DNA of 44,845 nucleotides from Thiobacillus sp. (GTDB taxonomy: Bacteria; Pseudomonadota; Gammaproteobacteria; Burkholderiales; Thiobacillaceae): assembly GCA_019459055.1 (NCBI GenBank), contig JAIBEI010000004.1:1-44845 (forward strand). The letters are read 5' to 3'. Under the pieces are notes generated by a model. That model did not search any database, was not told the DNA's origin, and was given only the letters and a program-made list of their open reading frames with translations. Positions 36,182 through 44,649 of this stretch are shown here, in pieces. The stretch's first letter is position 1, and the number at the start of each line of letters is the position of its first letter. A program made the translations under genes and the position numbers.

Positions 36182-36820
36182 TTGAAAACCCTTTTGGCCG
36201 ACGACCACCCGCTGATGCGCGAGGGGGTGAGGCAGGTGCTTTCGCAACTGGAGCCGCCAGTCGAGATCGTCGACGCCCACGATTACCCCAGCCTGTTTGC
36301 GCAGACCGCGCTGCATGCCGATCTCGATCTCGCGCTGGTCGACCTCAACATGCCGGGGTTCGTCGGCATGCAGGGGATTACGCAATACCGGCACCGCTTC
36401 CCCGATATTCCACTGGTGGTCTTATCCGCCTCGGAGTCGCCGCATGACATCCGCAGCGCGCTGGAAGCCGGTGCGCTCGGCTACATCCCCAAATCCGCCT
36501 CCACCGCAGCGATGCTGGCCGCCTTGCGGCAGGTGCTGACGGGCACCCCCTTCGTGCCGGCCAGCCTGGCCGACAGCCACGTCGATCTGCACGCGCAGCC
36601 CCCCGGTTTCGCGGGGCTGCAGCACTGCGGGCTGACGGCGCGCCAGCTCGAAGTGGCGCGTCTGCTGGCGCAGGGCTGCACCAACAAGGCCATCGCCGGC
36701 ATGCTGACGATGTCGGAAAGCACGGTAAAGGTCCACATCTCCGCCATTTTCCGTGCCTTCGACGTCACCAACCGAACCGAGGCCGTGCTTGCTATCCAGC
36801 GGCGGGTCCATGGCCCGTGA
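36182..36820 (+). CDS. LuxR/NarL-family response regulator, orphan
   Basis: A 212-residue regulator. The receiver domain has the acidic pair Asp7-Asp8 (LLADDHP), phospho-acceptor Asp54 in ALVDLNMPGF, and the switch region LSASESPHDIRSALEAGALGY with Lys in IPKSAS. The C-terminal LuxR helix-turn-helix reads LTARQLEVARLLAQGCTNKA then STVKVHISAIFRAFDV. It starts with TTG at 36182, 7 bases after GGAG; an ATG at 36165 hits a stop after six codons. No histidine kinase lies in the window, so partner and targets are unknown. It is closed by the terminator at 36889-36913. Confidence 0.9.
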   Translation: MKTLLADDHPLMREGVRQVLSQLEPPVEIVDAHDYPSLFAQTALHADLDLALVDLNMPGFVGMQGITQYRHRFPDIPLVVLSASESPHDIRSALEAGALGYIPKSASTAAMLAALRQVLTGTPFVPASLADSHVDLHAQPPGFAGLQHCGLTARQLEVARLLAQGCTNKAIAGMLTMSESTVKVHISAIFRAFDVTNRTEAVLAIQRRVHGP

Positions 36821-36888
36821 TCTCCCCGCTGCGGGCCAACGTGCACATACTCGACCGGATATGGCAAAAGCGGCACCTCAAAGGCAAG

Positions 36889-36913
36889 CGGGCTCCTTCG
36901 GGGGCCGTTTTTT
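36889..36913 (+). terminator. Intrinsic terminator after the response regulator gene
   Basis: An 8-bp stem with one mismatch and a TTCG tetraloop (36889-36896 with 36901-36908 region) is followed by six T residues (36908-36913). It lies between this gene and the convergent OsmC-like gene. Confidence 0.8.
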
Positions 36914-36920
36914 AAGGTGG

Positions 36921-37337
36921 TCAGCCTTCCACCACCTCGAAATCATGCGTGATCTTGGCCGTCTTGCCCAGCATGATGCTGGCCGAGCAGTATTTTTCGG
37001 CCGACAGGTGCACGGCCTGTTCGACGCGCTTGGGGTCGAGCGCCTTGCCGGTGACGGTGAAGTGGACGTGGATTTGAGTGAACACCTTGGGGTCGGTGTC
37101 GGCGCGCTCGGCTGAGAGGTCGGCAACGCAGTCGGTGACCTGCTGGCGGCCTTTGCGCAGAATGAGGACGACGTCGAAGGCGGAGCAGCCGCCCAGCCCC
37201 AGTAGGAGCATTTCCATCGGGCGCACGCCGAGGTTCTTGCCGCCGGATTCGGGGGCGCCGTCCATGACGATGCTGTGGCCGGATTCGCTCTGGCCGACGA
37301 AGCTGACGCCTTCGATGAGTTTGACGCGGGCTTTCAT
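36921..37337 (-). CDS. OsmC-family peroxiredoxin-like protein
   Basis: The 138-residue protein has the OsmC/Ohr fold features: PMEMLLLGLGGCSAFDVVLIL with Cys51 and EKYCSASIML with Cys117, the two cysteines used to reduce organic peroxides in the family. It is closest in pattern to the YhfA-type subgroup, whose role is less clear than that of OsmC or Ohr. The ATG overlaps the YdcF-like gene stop as ATGA, so they are one operon. Confidence 0.85.
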   Translation of the reverse strand: MKARVKLIEGVSFVGQSESGHSIVMDGAPESGGKNLGVRPMEMLLLGLGGCSAFDVVLILRKGRQQVTDCVADLSAERADTDPKVFTQIHVHFTVTGKALDPKRVEQAVHLSAEKYCSASIMLGKTAKITHDFEVVEG

Positions 37338-38107
37338 GGGGTTCTTTCAGCAAAAATCGAGCGGAGTTTGTACCACAAAATCCCCAGCCATTCGTGCAGG
37401 GCAAAGGTGCTGTCGCGCAGGCCGGCGGGGGTGGGCAGAAGGTCGAGGATGGAGTCGATGCGGGTGCTGGAAAACTGGATGCCTGCGGGGATGACGTTAA
37501 GTCCTTGCGATTCGAACAGCGGCAGGGCGCGGCGCAGGTGCCAGGCGTGGGTGACCAGCACGATGCGCCGGATATTGTGTCGTTTCAGGAGTGGGGCGGA
37601 GAGGCGGGCGTTGTCCCAGGTGGTGAGCGCGGCATCTTCGATCCAGCGGGGCGAAATGCCATATTCGTTTTGCAGGATGTGCTGCATGATGCGGCCCTCG
37701 GGGAGGGTGCCGCCGTCGGGTTTGCCGCCGGTGGCCAGAATCGGCAGGCCGCTGATGCGGTGCAGATGGGCGGCGTAGCGCAGGCGTTCCAGGCTGATGC
37801 CTTTGAGGGTGTCGCCGCCGTATTCAGTGGCGGCTATGCGCCTTCCGCCACCGAGGACGACGATGGCGTCTGCTGCCTGCAACTGAGCCGGGCTGAGCGG
37901 GGCGCTGATTTCCAGGCTTTTCTGCAGTAGGCCGCCAACCCAGGGGGTGGATAGGATGAAGAGCGCGACAGTGGAAAGCAGGATGAGCGACTTGGCGAGG
38001 CGGGGACGGCGGCGCTGAACAATCAGCCCCGCAGCCAGCAACAGCACCAATAGTAAAGGCGGCAACAGGGCGGCGGCGACAAGATTTGTGGCAAGCCAGG
38101 CAGTCAT
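37334..38107 (-). CDS. YdcF/ElyC-family membrane protein (DUF218)
   Basis: A 257-residue protein with two N-terminal membrane segments (about residues 8-28 and 38-60) and a periplasmic DUF218 domain containing DAIVVLGGGRRIAATEYGGDT, LPILATGGKPDGGT and RRIVLVTHAWHLRRALPLFE. Such proteins (ElyC, SanA, YdcF) affect envelope integrity and peptidoglycan or lipid-carrier metabolism in Escherichia coli, but the reaction is unknown. It is coupled to the OsmC-like gene by a 4-base overlap and diverges from rplM with about 120 bases between. Confidence 0.85.
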   Translation of the reverse strand: MTAWLATNLVAAALLPPLLLVLLLAAGLIVQRRRPRLAKSLILLSTVALFILSTPWVGGLLQKSLEISAPLSPAQLQAADAIVVLGGGRRIAATEYGGDTLKGISLERLRYAAHLHRISGLPILATGGKPDGGTLPEGRIMQHILQNEYGISPRWIEDAALTTWDNARLSAPLLKRHNIRRIVLVTHAWHLRRALPLFESQGLNVIPAGIQFSSTRIDSILDLLPTPAGLRDSTFALHEWLGILWYKLRSIFAERTP

Positions 38108-38157
38108 GGCGGGAATTGTATGCCAGCGCGATATCGAATGAATCTCGCATACAGTGT

Positions 38158-38186
38158 TTGACTTGCCTTGGGTGGGCAGTTAAAAT
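38158..38186 (+). promoter_or_regulatory. Strong sigma-70 promoter of rplM-rpsI
   Basis: TTGACT (38158-38163) and TAAAAT (38181-38186) are 17 bases apart. RNA would begin near 38193, leaving about 35 bases of leader before rplM. Confidence 0.75.
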
Positions 38187-38227
38187 TCCCGGCTTTCCGA
38201 GATTGTCCTCTGTGTAGGGGTTGGGTC

Positions 38228-38674
38228 ATGAAAACGTTTTCCGCTAAAGGGCATGAAGTCAAACGCGACTGGTTCGTGATTGATGCCGATAACAAAGTGC
38301 TGGGTCGCCTGGCTTCCGAGATTGCCCACCGCCTGCGCGGCAAGCACAAGCCTGAGTTCACCCCTCACGTCGATACGGGCGACTACATTGTCGTGGTCAA
38401 CGCGGGCAAAATGCGCGTGACCGGCAACAAGGAAACCGACAAAGTCTACTACCGTCACTCGGGTTACCCGGGCGGTCTCTACGAAACGACTTTCGGCAAG
38501 ATGCAGGAGCGTTTCCCCGGTCGTGCACTGGAAAAAGCAGTCAAGGGCATGCTGCCCAAAGGTCCGCTTGGTTACGCGATGATCAAGAAGATGAAAGTTT
38601 ACGCGGGCGCGGATCATCCGCACGAGGCGCAACAGCCCAAACCCCTCGACATTAACGTTAAGGCCGCATCATGA
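38228..38674 (+). CDS. rplM: 50S ribosomal protein L13
   Basis: L13 of 148 residues: [20 protein letters not shown], then [22 protein letters not shown] and [14 protein letters not shown]13 is an early assembly protein of the large subunit and, in Escherichia coli, the autogenous repressor of rplM-rpsI. The frame is open 20 codons upstream, but ATG at 38228 gives the conserved start. Its TGA overlaps the rpsI ATG (ATGA). Confidence 0.98.
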   Translation: MKTFSAKGHEVKRDWFVIDADNKVLGRLASEIAHRLRGKHKPEFTPHVDTGDYIVVVNAGKMRVTGNKETDKVYYRHSGYPGGLYETTFGKMQERFPGRALEKAVKGMLPKGPLGYAMIKKMKVYAGADHPHEAQQPKPLDINVKAAS

Positions 38675-39063
38675 TCGGTGATTACAATTACGGTACGGGA
38701 CGTCGCAAATCGTCGGTCGCCCGTGTGTTCCTCAAGGCTGGCAGCGGCAAGATCGTCGTCAACAACAAGCCGGTGGACGAGTATTTCTCCCGCGAAACCG
38801 GCCGCATGATCGTGCGCCAGCCGTTGGTGCTGACCGAAAACCTGAATTCGTTCGACATCATGGTCAACGTGGCAGGTGGCGGTGAATCCGGTCAGGCCGG
38901 TGCGGTGCGCCACGGCATTACGCGCGCGCTGATCGACCTGAACGCCGAGATGAAGCCCACGCTGAAAGCGGCAGGTCTGGTGACCCGCGATGCTCGCGAA
39001 GTCGAACGGAAAAAAGTCGGCTTCCACAAGGCGCGTCGCCGCAAGCAGTTCTCCAAGCGTTAA
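38671..39063 (+). CDS. rpsI: 30S ribosomal protein S9
   Basis: S9 of 130 residues: [40 protein letters not shown] and the tail [11 protein letters not shown], whose final Lys-Arg reaches the P-site tRNA. It is coupled to rplM and ended by a strong terminator at 39082-39113. Confidence 0.98.
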   Translation: MIGDYNYGTGRRKSSVARVFLKAGSGKIVVNNKPVDEYFSRETGRMIVRQPLVLTENLNSFDIMVNVAGGGESGQAGAVRHGITRALIDLNAEMKPTLKAAGLVTRDAREVERKKVGFHKARRRKQFSKR

Positions 39064-39081
39064 TCGCTTCGGCTGTTTGCC

Positions 39082-39113
39082 AAAAAAGCCGTCCATTTCA
39101 GGGCGGCTTTTTT
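39082..39113 (+). terminator. Intrinsic terminator after rpsI
   Basis: GCCGTCC (39088-39094) pairs with GGGCGGC (39101-39107) with one G-T pair and a 6-base loop. A6 before and T6 after extend the stem, so it may act both ways. Confidence 0.9.
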
Positions 39114-39152
39114 CATGGCTGTCATGGGGAGGGGCTTACAATAACGCCCATT

Positions 39153-39200
39153 CTTCGCTTCTGGAATTAAGCTCGCTCTTCGTTGTCGGAATTAAAGCTC
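39153..39200 (+). repeat. Imperfect direct repeat in the argC leader
   Basis: Two units, 39153-39174 and 39178-39200, share CTTCG at the left and GGAATTAA(A)GCTC at the right, with a period of 25 bases. They lie between a possible -10 element (TACAAT, 39137-39142) and the argC ATG. They do not match an ARG-box palindrome. Confidence 0.5.
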
Positions 39201-39223
39201 ATTACTTCGCAAGGAAATACAGC

Positions 39224-40252
39224 ATGATCAAAGTGGGTATTGTGGGCGGCACGGGCTACACCGGGGTCGAGCTGCTGCGGCTGCTGACCCGCCATCCGCA
39301 GGTGGAGTTGAAGGCCATCACGTCGCGCAAGGAAGCCGGGATGCCGGTGGCGGACATGTTCCCCAACCTGCGCGGACGGGTGAAACTGGCGTTTTCCACG
39401 CCGGAAGAGGCCGGGCTGGAAAACTGTGATGTGGTGTTCTTCGCCACCCCCAACGGCGTGGCGATGCAACAGACGCGCGCGCTGCTCGATGCCGGCGTCA
39501 GGGTGATCGACCTGGCGGCGGACTTCCGCATCAAGGACATTGCGGTGTGGGAGCAGTGGTACAAGATGGAGCATGCCTGTCCGGATCTGGTGGCCGAGGC
39601 GGTGTACGGCCTGCCCGAGATCAACCGCGCCGCCATCCGCGGCGCGCGGCTGATCGCCAACCCGGGCTGCTATCCGACGGCGGTGCAGCTTGGCTTCCTG
39701 CCATTGTTGGAAGCCGGCGCGGTCGACACCGGTTTTCTGGTGGCGGACGCCAAATCGGGCGTGTCCGGCGGCGGGCGCAAGCCGGAAACCCACATCCTGT
39801 TTGCCGAAGCGGCGGACAATTTCAAGGCCTACGCCGTTGGCGGCCATCGCCATTGGCCGGAAATCAAGCAGGGGCTGGAGCACTTCGCCGGCAAGCCGGT
39901 GGACTTCACCTTCGTGCCACACCTGACGCCGCTGATCCGCGGCATCCATGCGACGCTGTATGCGAAGGTCAGCGCCGATATTGATCTGCAGAGCCTGTTC
40001 GAGCAGCGCTACGCAGGCGAGGCATTCGTCGACGTGATGCCCGCAGGCAGCCATCCGGAAACCCGTTCGGTACGCGGCGCCAACATCTGCCGCATCGCGG
40101 TGCATCGGCCGCAGGGCGGCGACACGGTGGTGGTGCTGTCGGTGATCGACAACCTGGTCAAGGGCGCGGCCGGACAGGCGGTGCAGAACATGAACATCCT
40201 GTTCGATCTGCCCGAGGACACCGCGCTGGCCGATGTGGGCATGCTGCCTTGA
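39224..40252 (+). CDS. argC: N-acetyl-gamma-glutamyl-phosphate reductase
   Basis: ArgC (342 residues) reduces N-acetyl-glutamyl phosphate to the semialdehyde with NADPH in arginine synthesis. The Rossmann start [20 protein letters not shown], and the active-site Cys149 in [18 protein letters not shown], are clear, as is the [19 protein letters not shown] region. It is the long type 1 form. ATG at 39224 follows AAGGA; the frame is open upstream through rpsI but without homology. It stands alone between rpsI and erpA, a common betaproteobacterial order. Confidence 0.97.
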   Translation: MIKVGIVGGTGYTGVELLRLLTRHPQVELKAITSRKEAGMPVADMFPNLRGRVKLAFSTPEEAGLENCDVVFFATPNGVAMQQTRALLDAGVRVIDLAADFRIKDIAVWEQWYKMEHACPDLVAEAVYGLPEINRAAIRGARLIANPGCYPTAVQLGFLPLLEAGAVDTGFLVADAKSGVSGGGRKPETHILFAEAADNFKAYAVGGHRHWPEIKQGLEHFAGKPVDFTFVPHLTPLIRGIHATLYAKVSADIDLQSLFEQRYAGEAFVDVMPAGSHPETRSVRGANICRIAVHRPQGGDTVVVLSVIDNLVKGAAGQAVQNMNILFDLPEDTALADVGMLP

Positions 40253-40328
40253 ACCGATCCGCTGCCCGCACCGTGTTGGATCGCATGGTCTGACGGGCGG
40301 AACTCCGTGGCCTGAACAGGGTCTTTGC

Positions 40329-40356
40329 TTGACGCAGGACGAGTGATGCGGATAAT
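40329..40356 (+). promoter_or_regulatory. Sigma-70 promoter of erpA
   Basis: TTGACG (40329-40334) and GATAAT (40351-40356) are 16 bases apart, giving RNA from about 40363 and a leader of about 23 bases. The 133-base argC-erpA gap otherwise holds only AAGGAG (40374-40379) as ribosome-binding site. No clear IscR site was recognised. Confidence 0.65.
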
Positions 40357-40385
40357 CACTTCACACATTTTCAAGGAGTATCACC

Positions 40386-40736
40386 ATGAATGCAGTAACC
40401 GAAATGGAAATCCCACTGATCTTCACCGACAGCGCGGCCAGCAAAGTCAAAGACCTGATCGACGAAGAAGGCAACCCCGATCTGAAACTGCGCGTGTTCG
40501 TGTCGGGCGGCGGCTGCTCCGGCTTTCAGTACGGCTTCACCTTTGACGAAGCGCAGAATGCCGACGATACCGTGATGGTGAAAAACGGCGTTACCCTGCT
40601 GGTCGATTCGATGAGCTTTCAGTATCTGGCGGGCGCTGAGATCGATTATTCCGAAGGCTTGGAAGGCGCGCAGTTCGTGATCAAGAACCCGAACGCCACT
40701 ACTACCTGCGGTTGCGGTTCGTCGTTCTCGGCGTAA
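40386..40736 (+). CDS. erpA: Iron-sulfur cluster insertion protein ErpA (A-type carrier)
   Basis: A 116-residue A-type carrier that passes Fe-S clusters to apo-enzymes. The three cluster ligands are Cys44 ([11 protein letters not shown]), Cys108 and Cys110 ([11 protein letters not shown]). [20 protein letters not shown] at the N terminus is typical for ErpA rather than IscA or SufA. It is a single gene between its own promoter and a perfect terminator. Confidence 0.95.
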   Translation: MNAVTEMEIPLIFTDSAASKVKDLIDEEGNPDLKLRVFVSGGGCSGFQYGFTFDEAQNADDTVMVKNGVTLLVDSMSFQYLAGAEIDYSEGLEGAQFVIKNPNATTTCGCGSSFSA

Positions 40737-40747
40737 GCAACTGCTTG

Positions 40748-40785
40748 CCCAATAAAAAAGCGGCTTCGGCCGCTTTTTTATTGGG
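40748..40785. terminator. Bidirectional terminator between erpA and anmK
   Basis: A perfect 17-bp stem (40748-40764 with 40769-40785) is capped by a TTCG tetraloop, with A6 on the left and T6 on the right. It serves the convergent genes erpA (plus) and anmK (minus). A second small hairpin, GCGGC/GCCGC at 40791-40803, lies next to it. Confidence 0.95.
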
Positions 40786-40820
40786 ATATCGCGGCTTCGC
40801 CGCATTTTGGGTGGCTACAT

Positions 40821-41939
40821 TCAGGCCGGGTAAATCGCGCCCAGGATCCGTTTGCCCCGTGCGCCAGTTGCCGCCGGTAAATTGCCCGGTGCACAGTGAA
40901 GCGTCTGCCGCGCCAGCCAGGAAAAGGCGAGTGCTTCCACCCAGTCCGGGTCGATGCTGAGCGCAGCGGTGGTCGCCACCCGAAGGTTCGGCAAAAAGGC
41001 GCCGATGCGCTGCATCAGCGCGCCGTTGTGTGCGCCGCCGCCGCAGACATAGAGCTCCTGGGCGTCGCCGCATTCGCGGTTTATCGCATCGGCGAGGCTC
41101 AGGGCGGTGAATTCGAGTAGGGTGGCCTGGACATCGGCAGGCGTAATCGTCTGATCGAGGCTGTTTAGCGTCGCGCCCAGCCAGTCCAGATTGAATTGCT
41201 CGCGCCCGGCGCTTTTGGGTGGCGGCAGTTTCAGGTAGGGGTGGTTTGCCAGTGCAGCCAGCAGGCCGGGGTGGACGGCGCCGCTGGTCGCCCAGGCGCC
41301 GTCGCGGTCGTAATGGGTGCCGCGGTGCCGCTTGATCCACGCGTCCAGCAGCATGTTGCCGGGGCCCGTGTCCCAGCCACGTACCGGGCCATCCACCGGT
41401 AGGTCGGTGATGTTGGCGATGCCACCGATGTTGGCAATGACGCGGTGAATCCCCGGCTGTCGGAGCGCCTGGGCGTGAAAGGCGGGCACCAGCGGTGCGC
41501 CCTGGCCGCCCGCCGCAATGTCGCGGCTGCGGAAATCGGCGACGACCGTTATGCCGGTGAGCTCGGCCAGCAGGGCGGCATTGCCGATTTGCAGGGTGTA
41601 GCCGTCCGCAGGACGATGACGCAGGGTTTGGCCGTGGCAGCCGATCGCGCGAACGCTATTGGGGGCGACCCCGTCGAGCAACGCCATGACCGCCTCGGCG
41701 TACAGGCGTGCCAGTTCATTGGCGGCGACGGCGGCAAGATGAATTTCGTCGGGTTGTGGCGCGTGCAGCGCCAGCAACTGCGCGCGCAGGCTGTCGGTGT
41801 AGGGCAGGTAATGGCTGCGGATGAGCCGGATCTGGTCTGCGGGGCCTATTTCGGCGAGAACTGCGTCGACACCGTCGAGGCTGGTGCCTGACATGAGACC
41901 GACGTAGAGGTCGGCCTCATGTGTGGATGCTGCACTCAA
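40821..41939 (-). CDS. anmK: Anhydro-N-acetylmuramic acid kinase
   Basis: AnmK (372 residues) phosphorylates and opens 1,6-anhydro-MurNAc released during cell-wall turnover, giving MurNAc-6-phosphate. The N-terminal phosphate-binding motif is GLMSGTSLDGVD (residues 14-25), with IGCHGQTLRHRP, IANIGGIANIT and GWDTGPGNMLLDAW further on and VCGGGAHNGALM in the C-terminal half. The start is TTG at 41939, overlapping the stop of the upstream peptidase gene (TTGA); no in-frame ATG precedes the core motif. Pairing with a murein endopeptidase fits cell-wall recycling. Confidence 0.92.
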   Translation of the reverse strand: MSAASTHEADLYVGLMSGTSLDGVDAVLAEIGPADQIRLIRSHYLPYTDSLRAQLLALHAPQPDEIHLAAVAANELARLYAEAVMALLDGVAPNSVRAIGCHGQTLRHRPADGYTLQIGNAALLAELTGITVVADFRSRDIAAGGQGAPLVPAFHAQALRQPGIHRVIANIGGIANITDLPVDGPVRGWDTGPGNMLLDAWIKRHRGTHYDRDGAWATSGAVHPGLLAALANHPYLKLPPPKSAGREQFNLDWLGATLNSLDQTITPADVQATLLEFTALSLADAINRECGDAQELYVCGGGAHNGALMQRIGAFLPNLRVATTAALSIDPDWVEALAFSWLARQTLHCAPGNLPAATGARGKRILGAIYPA

Positions 41940-43252
41940 TCGAGTGCGGCGAGGTTGGTGTTGCGCAACAGGGCCAGCTTTTCAGACCAGTCGTCCGTCT
42001 GCTGCAGGAATTGTGCGCGTTGCGCGGTGGTGAGCGGTGCGGCGCCCGGGAGCTTGATGGCCATCGGATTCTGCGGCTTGCCGGCGATACGCACTTCATA
42101 GTGCAGGTGAGGGCCGGTGGATGCGCCGGTCGAGCCGACATAGGCAACGACATCACCTTGGCTGACCGCGCGGCCGCTGCGGGTGCCGGGTGCAAACGCA
42201 CTCAGATGGGCATAGTAGGTTTCGTAGCCATTGTCATGCCGCAGGATGACGAGATTTCCATAACCGCCCTTACGTCCTGCGAAAACAATGGTGGCGTCAC
42301 CGGTGGCTTTGACCCGGGTGCCGGTGGGCGCACCGAAGTCGACGCCGGTATGGGCGCGGTGAAAGCCGTAAACGGGGTGCTTGCGTGAGTTGCTGAAGCT
42401 GGAGGTGACGCGGGAGAATTCGAGCGGCGAGCGCAGGAAGCCTTTTTTCAGCGATTCGCCTTCGGGCGTGTAATAGTCTTCGCGGCCAGAGGGATCGCGA
42501 AACAGGACGACACGATAAGGTTTTCCGGCATTAACGAACTCGGCGGCCAGCAGCTTGCCAGTGGCAATGGGTTCGCCGTTGCGATAGTCGACTGTGTAAA
42601 TGACCGAGAAGGTGTCGCCGCGGCGCAGATCTTCGCGGAAATCCAGGCTGGTCGAGAAGGTCTCGGCCATCTGGTTCGCAATCTTGTCCGGGATGCCGGC
42701 GCTGTCGGTGGCGCCGTACAGCGACGACAGGATGCGGCCGGAGCGCATCACCACGCGGGTTTCGAGCAGTTCGCTGCTTTCTGCTGCGGCAAAGCCGTCA
42801 CCCTGACGGTGCACCGTCAGTGCGGGGGCACCGTTGCGCTCGAATTGGATGGCCTGCAACTGTCCGTCATGCGTGGTGGTGGCCTGGATGCGCCGGCCGA
42901 CACGTATGCCGGATGCCAGTTGGCGCACGTCATCGGTGGCCAGCAAACGCTGGATTTCCAGGTCGTCGATCTTGAGTCGCGAGAGCGCATTGGCCAGGGT
43001 GTCGCCAGGCTGAATCACGCTTTCGCGCTCAAATGTGCCCCTGTTGCCTGCGGAAGTCAGCACCGGCAGGGCAATGGCTTCGACAACAGTTTCCGGGGTG
43101 ATGTCTAGGGTATTGGTGTCGGGCGCGAGACCGAAGGCGGCAACGACGCCGAAAAGCGGCAGGCTGGAGAGTACAACCAGAGTACGCAGGCGGAAGCGGC
43201 GTTCCGCTCCGGTCATGCGATCGGTTAAGATTCTCAGTTTGGTTAGCGGCAT
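41936..43252 (-). CDS. M23-family murein DD-endopeptidase (MepM-like)
   Basis: A 438-residue cell-wall hydrolase with one membrane anchor near the N terminus (LRTLVVLSSLPLFGVVAAFGL, about residues 22-42), an OapA/LysM-like region (VIQPGDTLANALSRLKI, about 79-95) and the LytM/M23 zinc domain with His301-x3-Asp305 (HTGVDFGAP), His349 and His382-x-His384 (PHLHYEVR). All zinc and catalytic residues are present, so it should be active, cutting peptide cross-links as MepM does. It is upstream of and overlapping anmK, and diverges from tyrS, an order seen in many betaproteobacteria. Confidence 0.9.
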   Translation of the reverse strand: MPLTKLRILTDRMTGAERRFRLRTLVVLSSLPLFGVVAAFGLAPDTNTLDITPETVVEAIALPVLTSAGNRGTFERESVIQPGDTLANALSRLKIDDLEIQRLLATDDVRQLASGIRVGRRIQATTTHDGQLQAIQFERNGAPALTVHRQGDGFAAAESSELLETRVVMRSGRILSSLYGATDSAGIPDKIANQMAETFSTSLDFREDLRRGDTFSVIYTVDYRNGEPIATGKLLAAEFVNAGKPYRVVLFRDPSGREDYYTPEGESLKKGFLRSPLEFSRVTSSFSNSRKHPVYGFHRAHTGVDFGAPTGTRVKATGDATIVFAGRKGGYGNLVILRHDNGYETYYAHLSAFAPGTRSGRAVSQGDVVAYVGSTGASTGPHLHYEVRIAGKPQNPMAIKLPGAAPLTTAQRAQFLQQTDDWSEKLALLRNTNLAALD

Positions 43253-43282
43253 GTACCGTTCCCCTTCTGTAAATGAGTCGGG

Positions 43283-43291
43283 ATTCTAACA
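43283..43291 (-). promoter_or_regulatory. Extended -10 promoter of the M23 peptidase-anmK operon
   Basis: On the minus strand TGT is followed by TAGAAT (plus coordinates 43291 down to 43283). RNA would start about 24 bases before the peptidase ATG. No clear -35 element is present. For tyrS on the other side only weak candidates are seen in the 157-base gap. Confidence 0.5.
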
Positions 43292-43409
43292 TAAATGACC
43301 CCAGTTGTTTTGTTCAATCCAAACAGCAACTTGTGCGTGTCGGGTGAAGCGGTGTTCATATTTTTACGGCGCGGTCTGGGAAAACTTGACCCGTCACTAA
43401 GGGGATTTG

Positions 43410-44603
43410 ATGCGGGAGGATGTCTTGCAGGAAATTAAGCGCGGAGCCGACGAGTTGCTGGTCGAGGCCGAGTTGGTCGAAAAGCTGAAAAAAGGGCGGC
43501 CGTTGCGGATCAAGGCGGGTTTCGACCCGACTGCGCCAGATCTGCATCTGGGGCACACCGTGCTGCTGAACAAGTTACGCCAGTTCCAGATGCTGGGGCA
43601 CCAGGTCATCTTCCTGGTGGGCGACTTCACCGGGATGATTGGCGACCCAACCGGCAAGAACGCCACGCGCCCGCCGCTGACTCCGGAAACGGTGGCCGAA
43701 AACGCCAAGACCTATCAGGAGCAGGTGTTCAAGATCCTCGATCCGGACCTGACCGAGGTGCGCTTCAACTCGGAATGGATGGAGAAGCTGGGCTCGGCGG
43801 GCATGATTCGCCTGGCGGCGACGCATACCGTGGCGCGCATGCTGGAGCGGGACGACTTTCATAAACGCTATAGCTGCCAGCAGCCGATCGCGATCCATGA
43901 GTTTTTGTATCCGTTGATCCAGGGTTATGACTCGGTAGCGCTGAAGGCTGATGTCGAACTGGGCGGCACCGACCAGAAATTCAACCTTCTGATGGGGCGC
44001 GAGATGCAAAAGCATCACGGGCAACCCCCGCAGTGCATCCTTACCATGCCGCTGCTGGAAGGGCTGGACGGCGTCAACAAGATGTCGAAGTCGCTCGGCA
44101 ACTATATCGGGATCAACGAGCCGCCACAGGAAATCTTCGGCAAGCTGATGTCGGTGTCCGATGACTTGATGTGGCGCTATATACAGTTGCTGTCGTTCGA
44201 ATCGCTTGCGGCCATCGAGAACTGGAAGCGCCAGGTGGCGGAAGGCGCCAACCCGCGCAACATCAAGGTGCGGTTCGCCCAGGAAATTGTCGCGCGTTTT
44301 CATGACGCCGCGGCGGCGGCCCGGGCGCTGGCCGAATTCGAGGCGCGCTTCCAGAAAGGCGTGCTGCCGGACGATATGCCGGCGATCAGCCTGCCAGGAG
44401 CCGAGGGGGGGCTGTCCGTGCCGCAGCTGCTGAAGCAGGCTGGGCTGGTGGCCAGCACCTCGGAAGCCATCCGCCAGATCGCCGGCGGCGGCGTCAGGCT
44501 GGATGGCGAGCGCGTGGCGGACAAGGGTCTGAGTGTCCCCGTAGGGGCAACTGTGGTGGCGCAAGTGGGCAAGCGAAAATTCGCCCGCGTCACAATTGTG
44601 TAA
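43410..44603 (+). CDS. tyrS: Tyrosyl-tRNA synthetase
   Basis: Class I synthetase of 397 residues. HLGH (46-49) is the HIGH motif, KMSKS (224-228) the second signature, and the C-terminal S4 domain (about 335-397, [20 protein letters not shown]) binds tRNA. The sequence is of the TyrRS group with long C-terminal domain found in many proteobacteria (TyrZ-like [15 protein letters not shown]). ATG at 43410 with AAGGGG 5 bases ahead is preferred over an adjacent in-frame TTG. tyrS directly upstream of an rRNA operon is a familiar betaproteobacterial order. Confidence 0.96.
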   Translation: MREDVLQEIKRGADELLVEAELVEKLKKGRPLRIKAGFDPTAPDLHLGHTVLLNKLRQFQMLGHQVIFLVGDFTGMIGDPTGKNATRPPLTPETVAENAKTYQEQVFKILDPDLTEVRFNSEWMEKLGSAGMIRLAATHTVARMLERDDFHKRYSCQQPIAIHEFLYPLIQGYDSVALKADVELGGTDQKFNLLMGREMQKHHGQPPQCILTMPLLEGLDGVNKMSKSLGNYIGINEPPQEIFGKLMSVSDDLMWRYIQLLSFESLAAIENWKRQVAEGANPRNIKVRFAQEIVARFHDAAAAARALAEFEARFQKGVLPDDMPAISLPGAEGGLSVPQLLKQAGLVASTSEAIRQIAGGGVRLDGERVADKGLSVPVGATVVAQVGKRKFARVTIV

Positions 44604-44649
44604 ATTAATTTTTCGAAAGTGTTGACGGAAAGATTCTGGTCTGTAGAAT
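44592..44649 (+). promoter_or_regulatory. rRNA operon promoter with A/T-rich upstream element
   Basis: TTGACG (44622-44627) and TAGAAT (44644-44649) are 16 bases apart, with a GC-rich discriminator (GCGC) directly after the -10 element, typical of stringently controlled promoters. The A/T-rich stretch 44592-44620 fits an UP element for the RNA polymerase alpha subunit. RNA would begin around 44656. Confidence 0.8.
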
